NCBI GenBank assembly: GCA_009691025.1
Contig: SHWB01000017.1
Location: 1 to 35,442 of the forward strand
From: Alphaproteobacteria bacterium
GTDB taxonomy: Bacteria > Pseudomonadota > Alphaproteobacteria > UBA6615
Reading direction: 5' to 3'
DNA length: 35,442 nt
The first letter of the stretch is position 1; every line of letters begins with the position of its first letter. Positions 1 through 8,579 of this stretch are shown piece after piece. Made by a program: the position numbers and the translations under genes. Below the pieces are notes generated by a model, which did no database searches, was not told the DNA's origin, and was given only the letters and a program-made list of their open reading frames with translations.

Positions 1-27
1 GAAGGGCCGCCCGGTGGGCGGCCCTTC
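1..27 (-). terminator. Stem-loop downstream of rpsD
   Basis: A perfect 12-bp inverted repeat (positions 1-12 and 16-27) surrounds a 3-base loop. It lies 26 bases past the rpsD stop in the direction of transcription. The stem is GC-rich with an AAG/CTT base. The T-tract needed to confirm an intrinsic terminator would lie before position 1, outside the window. Confidence 0.7.
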
Positions 28-53
28 TGCATTCCGAAACAGGGAAACCGAGG

Positions 54-668
54 TCAGCGCGAGTAGAACTCGACGACCAGGTTCGGTTCCATCTGCACCG
101 GGTATGGCACGTCGGCCAGCTTGGGGCCGCGCACGAAGGTGCCGGTGCACTTGTTGTGGTCGACCTCGACGTAGCCCGGCACGTCGCGCTCGGTTGAGGC
201 GATCGCCTCCATCACCAGCGGCAGTTCGCGCACCTTCTCGACCAGTTCTATCCGGTCGCCGTCCTTGACCTGGAAGGACGGGATGTTGACGCGCTTGCCG
301 TTCACCCGGACATGGCCGTGGTTGACGATCTGGCGGGCCGAAAACACCGTCGGCACGAATTTCATGCGGTAGATGACGGCGTCGAGCCGACGCTCCAGCA
401 GCTCGATCAGGTTCTCGCCGTTGTCGCCGCGGCGGCGCACCGCCTCCTCGTAGTAGTGGCGGAACTGGCGCTCGCCGATGGAGCCGTAGTAGCCCTTGAG
501 CTTCTGCTTGGCCATCAGCTGCACGCCAAAATCCGAGGGCTTGCGGCGGCGCTTGCCGTGGATGCCGGGAGGATTTTCGCGCCGGTTCACGGGGCTCTTG
601 GGGCGGCCCCAGAGGTTGAGGCCGAGACGTCGGTCGATCTTGTGTTTGGCGGGTTGCCGCTTGCTCAT
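54..668 (-). CDS. rpsD: 30S ribosomal protein S4
   Basis: Small-subunit protein S4 (204 aa) binds 16S rRNA early in 30S assembly. The N-terminal part (about residues 1-93) is the S4 assembly domain with many Arg and Lys. The S4 RNA-binding fold covers about 95-155 ([11 protein letters not shown], then [18 protein letters not shown]). The ATG at 668 begins [10 protein letters not shown], the family's usual N-terminus; an in-frame ATG 31 codons upstream would add unrelated residues and is rejected. Length is normal. The gene stands alone, as rpsD often does in Alphaproteobacteria, rather than in the alpha operon. A strong promoter lies about 110 bases upstream (782-809), leaving an untranslated leader long enough for autoregulation, which is known for S4 in other bacteria but not shown here. 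Confidence 0.98.
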   Translation of the reverse strand: MSKRQPAKHKIDRRLGLNLWGRPKSPVNRRENPPGIHGKRRRKPSDFGVQLMAKQKLKGYYGSIGERQFRHYYEEAVRRRGDNGENLIELLERRLDAVIYRMKFVPTVFSARQIVNHGHVRVNGKRVNIPSFQVKDGDRIELVEKVRELPLVMEAIASTERDVPGYVEVDHNKCTGTFVRGPKLADVPYPVQMEPNLVVEFYSR

Positions 669-781
669 GATTGCTGTCCGATCATTGTTGTTCTTGTCCC
701 GGTAGTCCCGGGCCCCCGAGGGGACCGGCGGGCGGGATGGCACCTGTTGCGGCGCCTCCACATTCCCGGGAATGGCGGCGC

Positions 782-809
782 ACTATAGGGATAGCTCCGC
801 CGATGTCAA
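782..809 (-). promoter_or_regulatory. Sigma-70-type promoter for rpsD
   Basis: On the minus strand TTGACA (809-804) is followed after 16 bases by TATAGT (787-782). The -35 is a perfect consensus match and the -10 differs at one base. Transcription would start near 775 and give a leader of roughly 105 nt before the rpsD ATG. Confidence 0.75.
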
Positions 810-884
810 ACCCGCCGCGCCCGGCCGAATCGCCGGACCGGAGGATAGGGTAGTGGACGCCATCCCCACCGGACGACGCCCGCC

Positions 885-1760
885 ATGCCGAAGCCCCTGA
901 GCGAGCGCGCCACCGGCCTCGCCGTGGTCGTCGCTGGCGTGGCAATATTGAGTCCGGACGGGCTGCTGACGGCGCTCATTTTGGCCGATCCGGCGACCAT
1001 CCTGTTCTGGCGCGGCCTGCTGCTGGGCGGAACCCTGATCGGCTGGACCCTGCTGCGCCACCGCTCCGCCAGCCTGGCGGCCTTTGCCTCCATAGGCCCG
1101 GCCGGGCTGCTGATCGCCGTGCTATTCGCCGCGTCCACCGCCGCCTTCGTCTATTCGATCCTGCTGGCCGGGGTGGCGACCGCACTGTTCGTCGTCGCGA
1201 CGGCCCCCCTGTTCGCCGCCCTGCTCGGCTGGCGGGTACTGGGCGAGCGGGTGGCGCCGCGCACCGTCCTCGCGATCGCCGTGACACTGGCCGGCATGGC
1301 CGTCATCTTCCATGACGGACTCGGGCGCGACGACGCCGTCGGCATTCTCATCGCCGTCGTGGCGGCGCTGTGCTGGGCGGCCATGCTCGTTGTGCTGCGA
1401 CGGGGACGCGTCGCGGACCCGGCGCCGGCCCTCGGCGTGGGAGGGTTGCTAATCGCCCTGGCGATGGCGCCCATCGCGCCGACGCTCGCGGTGACCGGCG
1501 ACGACATGATGTGGCTCTGCATACTGGGCCTTGTCGTGCTGCCGCTTTCGCACGCCCTCATCGGCATGGGGCCGCGCTGGCTGCCGGCAGCCGAAGTCGG
1601 ATTGCTGATGCTGCTGGAAGCGGTGCTAGGGCCGCTCTGGGCCTGGATCGGCATCGGCCAGATCCCCACCAACCAGACCTTGCTGGGCGGCGCCATCATC
1701 CTCGGCGCGCTGGCCGCCAACGCCGCGGCCTGGATGGCCGCGGAGCGCCGGCGGGCCTAG
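885..1760 (+). CDS. DMT-superfamily (EamA) permease
   Basis: An inner-membrane protein of 291 aa with about ten hydrophobic segments in two EamA-like halves (about residues 10-140 and 150-285), the normal build of the drug/metabolite transporter superfamily. The first half has a conserved-looking FWRGLLLGG stretch and the second ends with a long helix, GGAIILGALAANA. The substrate cannot be read from sequence; relatives export amino acids, nucleosides or other metabolites. The ATG at 885 gives a standard short cytoplasmic N-terminus; the ribosome-binding site is weak. Its stop overlaps that of the convergent trmJ by 3 bases, so there is no room for a terminator between them. Confidence 0.85.
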   Translation: MPKPLSERATGLAVVVAGVAILSPDGLLTALILADPATILFWRGLLLGGTLIGWTLLRHRSASLAAFASIGPAGLLIAVLFAASTAAFVYSILLAGVATALFVVATAPLFAALLGWRVLGERVAPRTVLAIAVTLAGMAVIFHDGLGRDDAVGILIAVVAALCWAAMLVVLRRGRVADPAPALGVGGLLIALAMAPIAPTLAVTGDDMMWLCILGLVVLPLSHALIGMGPRWLPAAEVGLLMLLEAVLGPLWAWIGIGQIPTNQTLLGGAIILGALAANAAAWMAAERRRA

Positions 1761-2518
1761 ACATTCGTCCGCCGCCGGCTCTGGCGGCCGAGCGCGAGGG
1801 CCGAGACCACGCCATGCAGCGAGCGAACCTCTTGCTCCGTCGGCCGGGCGCGCCGCAGCAGCGCGCGCAAATTCTGCACGATGGTCGGGCGCATGTGGTC
1901 GGCGCGGAAATAATCGGCCGCGTCGAGTTCTCCGACGAGGTGGGCGAGCATCGCCTCGACTTCGTCCTGCGCCGCCGGCGGCTGGCCGCCGACTTCGAGG
2001 CTCTCGGCCGGGGTGTCGTCGCCCGCGAGGTGCCACTCGTAGCCGACCAGCAGCACCGCCTGGGCGAGGTTGAGCGAGGTGTAGGCCGTGTCGAGCGGCA
2101 CGGTGATGACCGCCTGGGCGTGCGTCACGTCGTCGTTGGTCAGGCCGGAGCGTTCGCACCCGAACAGCACGCCGCAGCGTTCGCCGCGCGCCGTCGCGGC
2201 GCGCATCTCGGCCGCCGCCGCTCGCGGCGTCAGCACGCGCGCCGCCAGTTCGCGCGGCCGCGCCGTGGTGGCATAGACGCGATGCAGATCGGCAACGGCC
2301 CCGGGCACATCCTCGGCCAGCCGCGCGGCGTCGACCACGGCCGTCGCGCCGGCGGCCATCGTTCTCGCCCGTGGATTGGGCCATTCCTCGCGCGGCTGCA
2401 CGAGCATCAGGTCGGACAGGCCGCAATTGGCCATGGCGCGCGCGGCGGCGCCGATGTTTTCCCCGAGCTGCGGCTCGACCAGGACGATGCGTGGAGGCGG
2501 TACGGTGGACGCGTTCAG
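1757..2518 (-). CDS. trmJ: tRNA (cytidine/uridine-2'-O-)-methyltransferase, TrmJ type
   Basis: A SPOUT-fold RNA methyltransferase of the TrmH/TrmJ family, expected to 2'-O-methylate tRNA position 32 using S-adenosylmethionine. Motif 1 is PQLGENIGAAARAMANCG (about residues 16-33), motif 2 is LFGCERSGL (about 118-126) and the trefoil-knot motif is TSLNLAQAV (about 147-155). About 253 aa is normal for TrmJ. No ATG lies before motif 1. The best start is CTG at 2518, inside the stop of the preceding TRAP fragment (CTGA overlap) with AGGTG five bases upstream. The first in-frame ATG would delete motif 1. The enzyme looks intact although the two loci upstream of it are broken. Confidence 0.85.
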   Translation of the reverse strand: MNASTVPPPRIVLVEPQLGENIGAAARAMANCGLSDLMLVQPREEWPNPRARTMAAGATAVVDAARLAEDVPGAVADLHRVYATTARPRELAARVLTPRAAAAEMRAATARGERCGVLFGCERSGLTNDDVTHAQAVITVPLDTAYTSLNLAQAVLLVGYEWHLAGDDTPAESLEVGGQPPAAQDEVEAMLAHLVGELDAADYFRADHMRPTIVQNLRALLRRARPTEQEVRSLHGVVSALALGRQSRRRTNV

Positions 2519-2930
2519 TCGAGCACCTGTGCCGGTAGCCACATTGCGATCTCGGGCCAGATCATGACCGCGGCGAGTCCAACAAGCTGCAAGGCAACGA
2601 ACGGAACGATGCCGCTGTAGATATCTTGCAGCCGCACCTCCGGCGGTGCCAAGCCCTTCATGTAGAACAGCGCGAAGCCGAAGGGCGGCGTCAGGAAAGA
2701 GGTCTGCAGGTTGACCGCCATCAGGATGGCGAACCAGTAGACTGCATCCTGCCGGGCGACATGGTCGCCAAAATAGAGCAGGGAGATGATCTGGGCAAAT
2801 ATCGGCAGCACGATCAGCTTGATCTCTATCCAGTCGAAGAAGAAGTCGAGTAAGAACACGATTCCCATCAGCACGAGCAGCAGGCCCCAGTAGCCAAAGC
2901 CGAGGGACTCGACGATGCCGACGACCCGCC
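2515..2930 (-). pseudogene. 3' fragment of a TRAP transporter large permease gene (DctM family)
   Basis: About 135 codons encode the last membrane segments of a TRAP large permease: two hydrophobic stretches, FLLDFFFDWIEIKLIVLPIF and the family signature NLQTSFLTPPFGFALFYMKG, then a C-terminal helix ending LPAQVLD. Full DctM proteins are about 430 aa, so roughly the first two thirds are missing. Upstream of about 2930 the frame turns into a shadow of cimA. No DctP or DctQ gene is in the window. The natural stop survives and overlaps the trmJ start. I infer that a deletion removed the rest of a TRAP operon; independent function is unlikely. Confidence 0.85.
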
Positions 2931-2940
2931 CGCCGCCGCA

Positions 2941-3813
2941 TAGGGCGCATGGCGGTCCGGCGCGCGGTTGAGCAACTCGTCGAGCAGGCACGAGATGCGC
3001 ATCAGCGTCGAGGGGCCGTCCGCATCGACGCCGGTCAACCATCGGCCGTCGTATTTCAGCGCCAGGGTCGGAATCAACGTCGTCAGGTTGGCGTTACCGG
3101 AGCGCTCGCCCAGGCCGTTCAGCGTGCCCTGCACCATCCGCGCGCCGGATTCGATCGCGGCGAGCGAATTGGCGACGGCATTGCCGGTGTCGTCATGGGC
3201 GTTCATGCCGAGGCGCGCGTCCGGCATTGCCGCCGCGACCTCGGCGACGATGCGCGCGACCTCGGCAGGCAGCGTACCGCCATTGGTATCGCACAGCACC
3301 AGCCAGGCGGACCGCCCTCGTGCGCGGCGCGCAGACAAGCCCGCGCGTAGTCCGGATTGGCCTTCCAGCCGTCGAAGAAATGCTCGGCGTCGAACAGCGG
3401 TTCGCGGCCGGCGTCCGCTATGCGCGCGAGGCTGTCGGAGATCATTGCCAGATTGGTCTGCGCGCGATGCCGAGGGCCACGTGGACGTGGAAATCCCATG
3501 TCTTGCCGACGAGGCAGACCGCCGCCGCGCCGCTGTCGAGCAGCAGCGACAGGCCGGGATCGTTGGCGGCGCTGCGGTCCGGCCGCCGCGTCATGCCGAA
3601 GACCGCGAGGCGCGCCGTCGCCAGATCCGGAGCGGCGGCGAAGAAGGCATCGTCGGTGGGGTTGGCTCCCGGCCAGCCACCCTCGACATAGTCGACGCCC
3701 AGGCGGTCGAGCGCGCACGCGATCGTCGCCTTGTCCTCGGCGGAGAAATCGGCGCCCTGGGTCTGCGCGCCGTCGCTCAGCGTGGTGTCGTAGAGAAATA
3801 TGCGTTTGGCCAT
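2941..3813 (-). pseudogene. cimA: Citramalate synthase remnant, frameshifted and truncated
   Basis: The start is intact (ATG 3813) and encodes MAKRIFLYDTTLSDGAQTQG with the metal-binding DTTLxDG motif of the DRE-TIM family. The reading frame changes near 3460-3466 and again near 3311-3316, each explicable by one missing base. Three frames together give about 290 residues of citramalate synthase, including DAEHFFDGWKANPDYA, VLCDTNGGTLP and the metal-binding NAHDDTGNAVANS. Homology stops near 2941, while complete enzymes have over 500 aa, so the rest of the catalytic region and the C-terminal LeuA dimer/allosteric domain are gone. The remnant is followed out of frame by the TRAP permease fragment. 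It lies 14 bases after cysS. The citramalate route to 2-oxobutyrate is presumably lost unless another copy exists. Confidence 0.9.
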
Positions 3814-3827
3814 GGGTCGGTCCGGTC

Positions 3828-5216
3828 TCAGCCGGAGCGTCGCCAGATCGTGCCGCCGGCCCGGTCCTCCAGCACAACACCGCGCGAGGCGAGATCGTCG
3901 CGGATGCGGTCGGCAGCGGAGAAATCGCGTGAAATGCGTGCCTCCTCGCGACTCCTGATCATGTCCTCGATCAGCGCCTCGTCGACGGTGATGCCGGCCG
4001 CCGGCAGCCAGCGAAACCACGCCTCCGGATCGGCGTCGAGCAGGCCGAGCGGCGCCGCGGCGGCGAGCAGGCGGCCCTTGGCCAGCGCCTGCGCTTCCGG
4101 CCCGGCGGCCTTGTTGAGGTAGGCCAGCGCCTCGTGCAGCCGTGACAGGGCGAGCGGCGTGTTGAGATCGTCCTCCAGAGCCGTGCGCACCGGCTGCGTC
4201 GCCACCCACTCGACCGGCCTCATATGCGCGACGACGCGCAACGCGCCATAGAAGCGGTCGAGCGTCTCGCGCGCCTGGCGCAGAGCGTCGCGCGTGAAGT
4301 CGAGCGGCTGGCGGTAATGCGTTGCCAGCAGCACCCAGCGCAGCGCCTCGCCGGGAAATTCGTCGAGCAGGTCGCGCACGGTGTAGAAGTTGCCGAGCGA
4401 TTTCGACATCTTTTCGCCTTCGCTCATCACCCAGCCATTGTGCACCCAGAAGCGCACGAACGGCTTGCCGTCATGCGCCGCGACCGATTGAGCGATCTCG
4501 TTCTCATGGTGCGGAAAGACGAGGTCGGCGCCGCCGCCATGGATGTCGAAGGTCTCGCCGAGATGGGCCTCCGACATGGCCGAGCATTCTATGTGCCAGC
4601 CCGGCCGGCCGCGGCCCCAGGGCGAGTCCCAGCCCGGTTCGGCGGCCGTCGATGGCTTCCACAGCACGAAGTCGGCCGGGTCGCTCTTGTAAGGCGCCAC
4701 CTCGACGCGGGCACCGGAGATCATATCGTCGCGATTGCGCCCGGACAGGCGACCGTAGTCACGCGACGCCGTCACGTCGAACAGGACATGGCAATCGGCT
4801 GCATAGGCGTGGCCGGAGGCGAGCAGCCGTCCGATCATCGCCTGCATGGCGGCGATGTGCTCGGTCGCGCGGGGTTCGACATCCGGAACAAGGCAGCCGA
4901 GGGCTGCGGTGTCCTCGTGGAAGCGCGCAACCGTGCGCTCCGTCAGTTCGTCGATGGCGATGCCCAGATCGCGCGCCCGGGCGATGATCTTGTCGTCGAC
5001 ATCGGTGATGTTGCGCACGTAGCACACATGATCGCGCCCATGGATCGCGCGCAGCAGTCGGTAGAGCAAGTCGAAGACGACCAGCGGGCGGGCGTTGCCA
5101 ATATGGATGTCGTCGTAGACCGTCGGGCCGCAGACATAGAGGCGCACCCGCTCGGGATCGATCGGCGTGAAGGCGCTCTTGCGGCGCGTGAAAGTGTTGT
5201 GGAGCTTGAGCGGCAT
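3828..5216 (-). CDS. cysS: Cysteine--tRNA ligase
   Basis: Charges tRNA-Cys with cysteine. This is a 462-aa class I synthetase with all key motifs: HIGN at residues 38-41 (the HIGH motif), KMSKS at 269-273, and the zinc ligands C29, C211, H236 and E240 that select cysteine. Length is normal. The ATG at 5216 (MPLKLHNTF) is the family start; an in-frame codon 11 residues upstream is rejected because it adds atypical sequence. It lies between the gltX paralogue upstream (gap 54 bases) and the cimA remnant downstream on the same strand, probably one transcription unit. Confidence 0.98.
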   Translation of the reverse strand: MPLKLHNTFTRRKSAFTPIDPERVRLYVCGPTVYDDIHIGNARPLVVFDLLYRLLRAIHGRDHVCYVRNITDVDDKIIARARDLGIAIDELTERTVARFHEDTAALGCLVPDVEPRATEHIAAMQAMIGRLLASGHAYAADCHVLFDVTASRDYGRLSGRNRDDMISGARVEVAPYKSDPADFVLWKPSTAAEPGWDSPWGRGRPGWHIECSAMSEAHLGETFDIHGGGADLVFPHHENEIAQSVAAHDGKPFVRFWVHNGWVMSEGEKMSKSLGNFYTVRDLLDEFPGEALRWVLLATHYRQPLDFTRDALRQARETLDRFYGALRVVAHMRPVEWVATQPVRTALEDDLNTPLALSRLHEALAYLNKAAGPEAQALAKGRLLAAAAPLGLLDADPEAWFRWLPAAGITVDEALIEDMIRSREEARISRDFSAADRIRDDLASRGVVLEDRAGGTIWRRSG

Positions 5217-5270
5217 GGTGGTCGCGGGCTTATAGCCGCCTCGCGCCACGCGTGCAATTTTCTGCCGGCC

Positions 5271-6617
5271 TCAGGCGGCAGCGCCACCAAGCCGCGCCGC
5301 GGCACGCTCGCGGCCGATCAGTGGCAGCAGGCGGGCCAGAGGCGGCCCGTCGCCCCGGCCGGTCAGCGCTAGGCGCAGCGGATGGAAGAGCGCCCGCCCA
5401 CGCTTGCCGCTGGCGCTCGCGACGGCCCCGGTCCACGCCGTCCAGGTGGTCTCGTCCCAGGGCGATGGCGGCAGCAGGTCCGCAGCCATGGCCAGAAGCG
5501 CCGCATCCTCGAAGACGGGCTCGATCGGGCCGAAGCAGACACTGTGCCAGATGCGCGCTTCCTCGGCATGGCCGAGATTCTCGCGGATCGCCCGCCAGAA
5601 ATTCTCGTCGGCGCCCGCGAGATCGCCCAGCCGCGACGACACCGCTCCCCAGGGCAGCACAGCCAGCGTGCGGGCATTGTGCCGGCCGAGTTCGGCACGG
5701 TCGAAGGGCGCCGGGGATCGGCCGTAGGCGGCAAGGTCGAAGCCGGCGGCAAGATCGCCAACGGCGGCAATTGCCGCCGGGGCGCGGCCGCTGCCCAGGG
5801 CGGCCAGCATGGCGACGACTGCCGTCGCTTCGATGCCCTCGCCGCGCAGGGCCGCGAGCGACAAATCGCCCCGCCGCTTCGCCAGCGGCCTTCCATCGGC
5901 GCCGACCAGCAGCGACAAATGCGCGAATTCTGGCACCGGCGCGTCGAGCGCGCGGAACAGTTCGATCTGCGCCGCCGTGTTGGCGACATGGTCCTCGCCG
6001 CGCACGACATGGCTGATCGCCGCCTCGGAATCGTCGACGACGGACGCGAGCGCGTAGAGCACGCCGCCATCCTCGCGCACCAGCACCGGGTCGGACAGGT
6101 GGCCCGCGGCGATCATCACCTCACCGCGCACGAGGTCGGTCCAGCCGACCGCCTCGTCGCCGAGCCGGAGCCGCCAGTGCGGCCGCCGTCCTTCCGCCTC
6201 CAGCCGCGCCCGGTCGGCGGCGCTGAGCCTCAGCGCGCTGCGGTCGTAGACTGGCGGCAGGCCCTGCACGCGGCGGGCGACGCTGCGCGCGGCAAGTTCG
6301 GCCTCGGACTCATAGCAGGCATAGAGGTGGCCAGCGACGCGCAGCCGGTCGGCGGCGGTGGCATAAGCCACCATCCGGTCGGACTGCCGCGAGGTGCGGT
6401 CGCGGTCCAGCCCGAGCCAGTCCAGATCGGCGAGGATGGCATCTGTGAATGCCGCCGCCTCGGGGCCGACGGTGGTGTCGTCGAAGCGCAGGTGGAATTC
6501 GCCGCCGCGGGCGCGGGCAAACAGCCAGTTCACCAGCGCGACGCGGGCATTGCCGACATGCAGGAGGCCGGAGGGGCTCGGCGCGAAGCGGACCCGTATG
6601 TTGGATGGCCCGCTCAC
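5271..6617 (-). CDS. gltX: Second glutamyl-tRNA synthetase (GluRS2-type paralogue)
   Basis: A class I synthetase-like protein of 448 aa, most like the second GluRS that many Alphaproteobacteria carry. Start is GTG 6617, giving SNIRVRFAPSPSGLLHVGNAR with HVGN at residues 20-23. HVVRGEDHVANT and FAHLSLL are typical of the family. Several signature positions differ. The usual DDTD reads DDTT, the following ERSR-like stretch is absent, and the KLSKR loop reads PLAKR (244-248), so the first lysine is lost while the second is kept. Paralogues of this kind often charge only tRNA-Gln or a subset of tRNAs; which applies here is unknown. A full gltX is not in the window. An inverted repeat sits just upstream. 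Confidence 0.85.
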   Translation of the reverse strand: MSGPSNIRVRFAPSPSGLLHVGNARVALVNWLFARARGGEFHLRFDDTTVGPEAAAFTDAILADLDWLGLDRDRTSRQSDRMVAYATAADRLRVAGHLYACYESEAELAARSVARRVQGLPPVYDRSALRLSAADRARLEAEGRRPHWRLRLGDEAVGWTDLVRGEVMIAAGHLSDPVLVREDGGVLYALASVVDDSEAAISHVVRGEDHVANTAAQIELFRALDAPVPEFAHLSLLVGADGRPLAKRRGDLSLAALRGEGIEATAVVAMLAALGSGRAPAAIAAVGDLAAGFDLAAYGRSPAPFDRAELGRHNARTLAVLPWGAVSSRLGDLAGADENFWRAIRENLGHAEEARIWHSVCFGPIEPVFEDAALLAMAADLLPPSPWDETTWTAWTGAVASASGKRGRALFHPLRLALTGRGDGPPLARLLPLIGRERAAARLGGAAA

Positions 6618-6628
6618 GCAGGCCCCGC

Positions 6629-6701
6629 ACCGGCCCGCTCCCCCTCCCGGCCGCCCACGGAATCGCATGCTCGGGGTGGCCGGGAGGGGGAGCTAGCCGG
6701 T
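6629..6701. repeat. Long inverted repeat between nadE and the gltX paralogue
   Basis: Arms at 6629-6652 and 6678-6701 are complementary over 24 bp with two adjacent mismatches; the inner 16 bp are perfect. A 25-base loop separates them. The arm core (CTCCCCCTCCCGGCC) resembles dispersed intergenic palindromes common in Alphaproteobacteria. As RNA it would form a strong hairpin between nadE and gltX, but no T-tract follows, so it is not a standard terminator. Confidence 0.8.
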
Positions 6702-6723
6702 GCCGCCTCACTGAAAAGAAACA

Positions 6724-8385
6724 TCATGCCGTGCCCTTGAAGGCGTTCGTGATGGGGTAGCGGCGGTCGCGGCCGAAGGCGCGGCTGGTCAGCTTGACGC
6801 CCGGCGGCGCCTGGCGGCGCTTGTATTCGGCCAGTTCCAGCAGCCGCCAGACGCGCCGCACCGTCGCAGCATCATGGCCGCGCGCCACCAGCTCCTCGGC
6901 GCCGCGATCCTCCTCAACCAGACCGTGCAGGATCCTGTCGAGTTCGGCATAGGGCGGCAGCGAATCCTCGTCCTTCTGGTCGGGCCGCAACTCGGCCGAA
7001 GGCGGCTTGGTGATGACCCGCTCCGGCATGACGCGGCCGGATGGGCCGAGGGCGCCTTCGGGACGATTCTCGTTGCGCCAGCGGCAGAGCGCGAACACGT
7101 CGGTCTTGTAGATGTCCTTCAGCACCGAGTAGCCGCCAGCCATGTCGCCGTAGATGGTGGCATAGCCGACCGACATTTCCGACTTGTTGCCGGTCGTCAC
7201 CAGCATGGCGCCTGTGCTGTTGCTGATCGCCATCAGCGTCATGCCGCGGATGCGGCTCTGCAGGTTTTCCTTCGTCAGTCCGGTCGAGGGCGCGTTGAAG
7301 GCGCACGCCAGAATGGTGTCGAACGCTTCCATCGCCGGCAGGATGGGCAGGGTATCGAGGCGCACGCCGAGGGCTTCTGCCACGGCGGCGGCATCGTCGA
7401 GGCTGTCCTGGCTGGTGAAGGGCGACGGCATCATCACGCAATGGACGCGCGAAGGCCCCAGCGCGTCGGCGGAGACAACGGCGGTGATCGCCGAATCGAT
7501 GCCGCCCGACAGGCCCAGCACGATGCCCGGAAAGCCGTTCTTGTTCACATAGTCGCGCAGGCCCAGCATCATTGCCTGGTAGATGGCGTCGAGCCCCGTC
7601 GTCGGCGCTGCGACCGGCCCGGCCTCGCAGTGCCAGCCGGCGTTGCGGCGCTGCCAGCGCGTCAGCAGCAGTGCCTCGCGGAACATCGGCGCCGAGGCTG
7701 CCAGGGCGTGATCGGCGTTGAGCACGAAGGAGCCGCCGTCGAACACCAGCTCGTCCTGCCCGCCCACCTGGTTGACATAGGCCAGCGGCAACCCGGTCTC
7801 GGCGATGCGGGCTACGGCTAGGTTGAGGCGCACATCGGCCTTGGCACGGTCATAGGGGCTGCCATTGAGGAACACCAGAATCTCGGAGCCCGTCTCGGCC
7901 AGGGCCTCCGACACGTCGGGGGTCCACATATCCTCGCAGATGGCGACGCCGAGGCGGACGCCGCGCACGTTCATCGGCCCCGGCAGGGCGCCGGCATGGA
8001 AGACGCGCTTTTCGTCGAAGACGCCGTAGTTCGGCAGATCCCACTTGGCGCGATGGGTAACGATCCGCCCGCCGTCGAGCAGCACGGCGGCGTTGGTCCG
8101 CCGACCGTCCTCCAGCCACGGCGCGCCGGCGATGATGGCCGGGCCGCCATCGGCAGTGGCCGCGGCCAGCGTCTCGACGCCGCGACGCACGGCGGCAATG
8201 AAGGCCGGCTTCATGACCAGATCTTCCGGCGGGTAGCCGGCAACCGCCAGTTCCGTCGTCACCAGGACATCGGAGCCCCCCGCCGCCGCCTCGGCCCGGG
8301 CGGCGAGGATGCGGCCCACATTGCCGTCGATGTCGCCGACCGCCGGGTCGAGCTGGGCGAGCGCGATGGTCAGGCTGTCGGGCAT
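6724..8385 (-). CDS. nadE: Glutamine-dependent NAD+ synthetase
   Basis: Makes NAD+ from deamido-NAD+ with ATP, using ammonia released from glutamine. Residues 1-260 form a nitrilase-type glutaminase domain with the triad E45 (TELAVAGYPPEDL), K114 (RAKWDLPNYG) and C150 (AICEDMW). Residues about 270-553 form the synthetase domain with the PP-loop SGGIDS at 293-298, then TGNKSEMSVGYATIYGDMAGG. Total 553 aa is normal. The ATG at 8385 (MPDSLTIALAQ) is chosen because an upstream in-frame extension of 64 residues is low-complexity and unlike the family. It is divergent from the MFS gene and leads the minus-strand group with gltX and cysS. Confidence 0.97.
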   Translation of the reverse strand: MPDSLTIALAQLDPAVGDIDGNVGRILAARAEAAAGGSDVLVTTELAVAGYPPEDLVMKPAFIAAVRRGVETLAAATADGGPAIIAGAPWLEDGRRTNAAVLLDGGRIVTHRAKWDLPNYGVFDEKRVFHAGALPGPMNVRGVRLGVAICEDMWTPDVSEALAETGSEILVFLNGSPYDRAKADVRLNLAVARIAETGLPLAYVNQVGGQDELVFDGGSFVLNADHALAASAPMFREALLLTRWQRRNAGWHCEAGPVAAPTTGLDAIYQAMMLGLRDYVNKNGFPGIVLGLSGGIDSAITAVVSADALGPSRVHCVMMPSPFTSQDSLDDAAAVAEALGVRLDTLPILPAMEAFDTILACAFNAPSTGLTKENLQSRIRGMTLMAISNSTGAMLVTTGNKSEMSVGYATIYGDMAGGYSVLKDIYKTDVFALCRWRNENRPEGALGPSGRVMPERVITKPPSAELRPDQKDEDSLPPYAELDRILHGLVEEDRGAEELVARGHDAATVRRVWRLLELAEYKRRQAPPGVKLTSRAFGRDRRYPITNAFKGTA

Positions 8386-8579
8386 GGCGAGGTAAGGCTC
8401 CGCGGCGCCGGACAGCCCGGCGGTCGGGGGAATGTCGGGAACGGGCCCGCGCCTGTCAATCGGCCCCGCCCTGCCGGGAGCGTATGGCGGCGCTGCGCGT
8501 CGGGGTGCATGGGCATGGACGGGCGTCCCGGGCGGGTCTATCCATCGGGAAGGAAACACCGCGCGGGGAACCAGCATCC

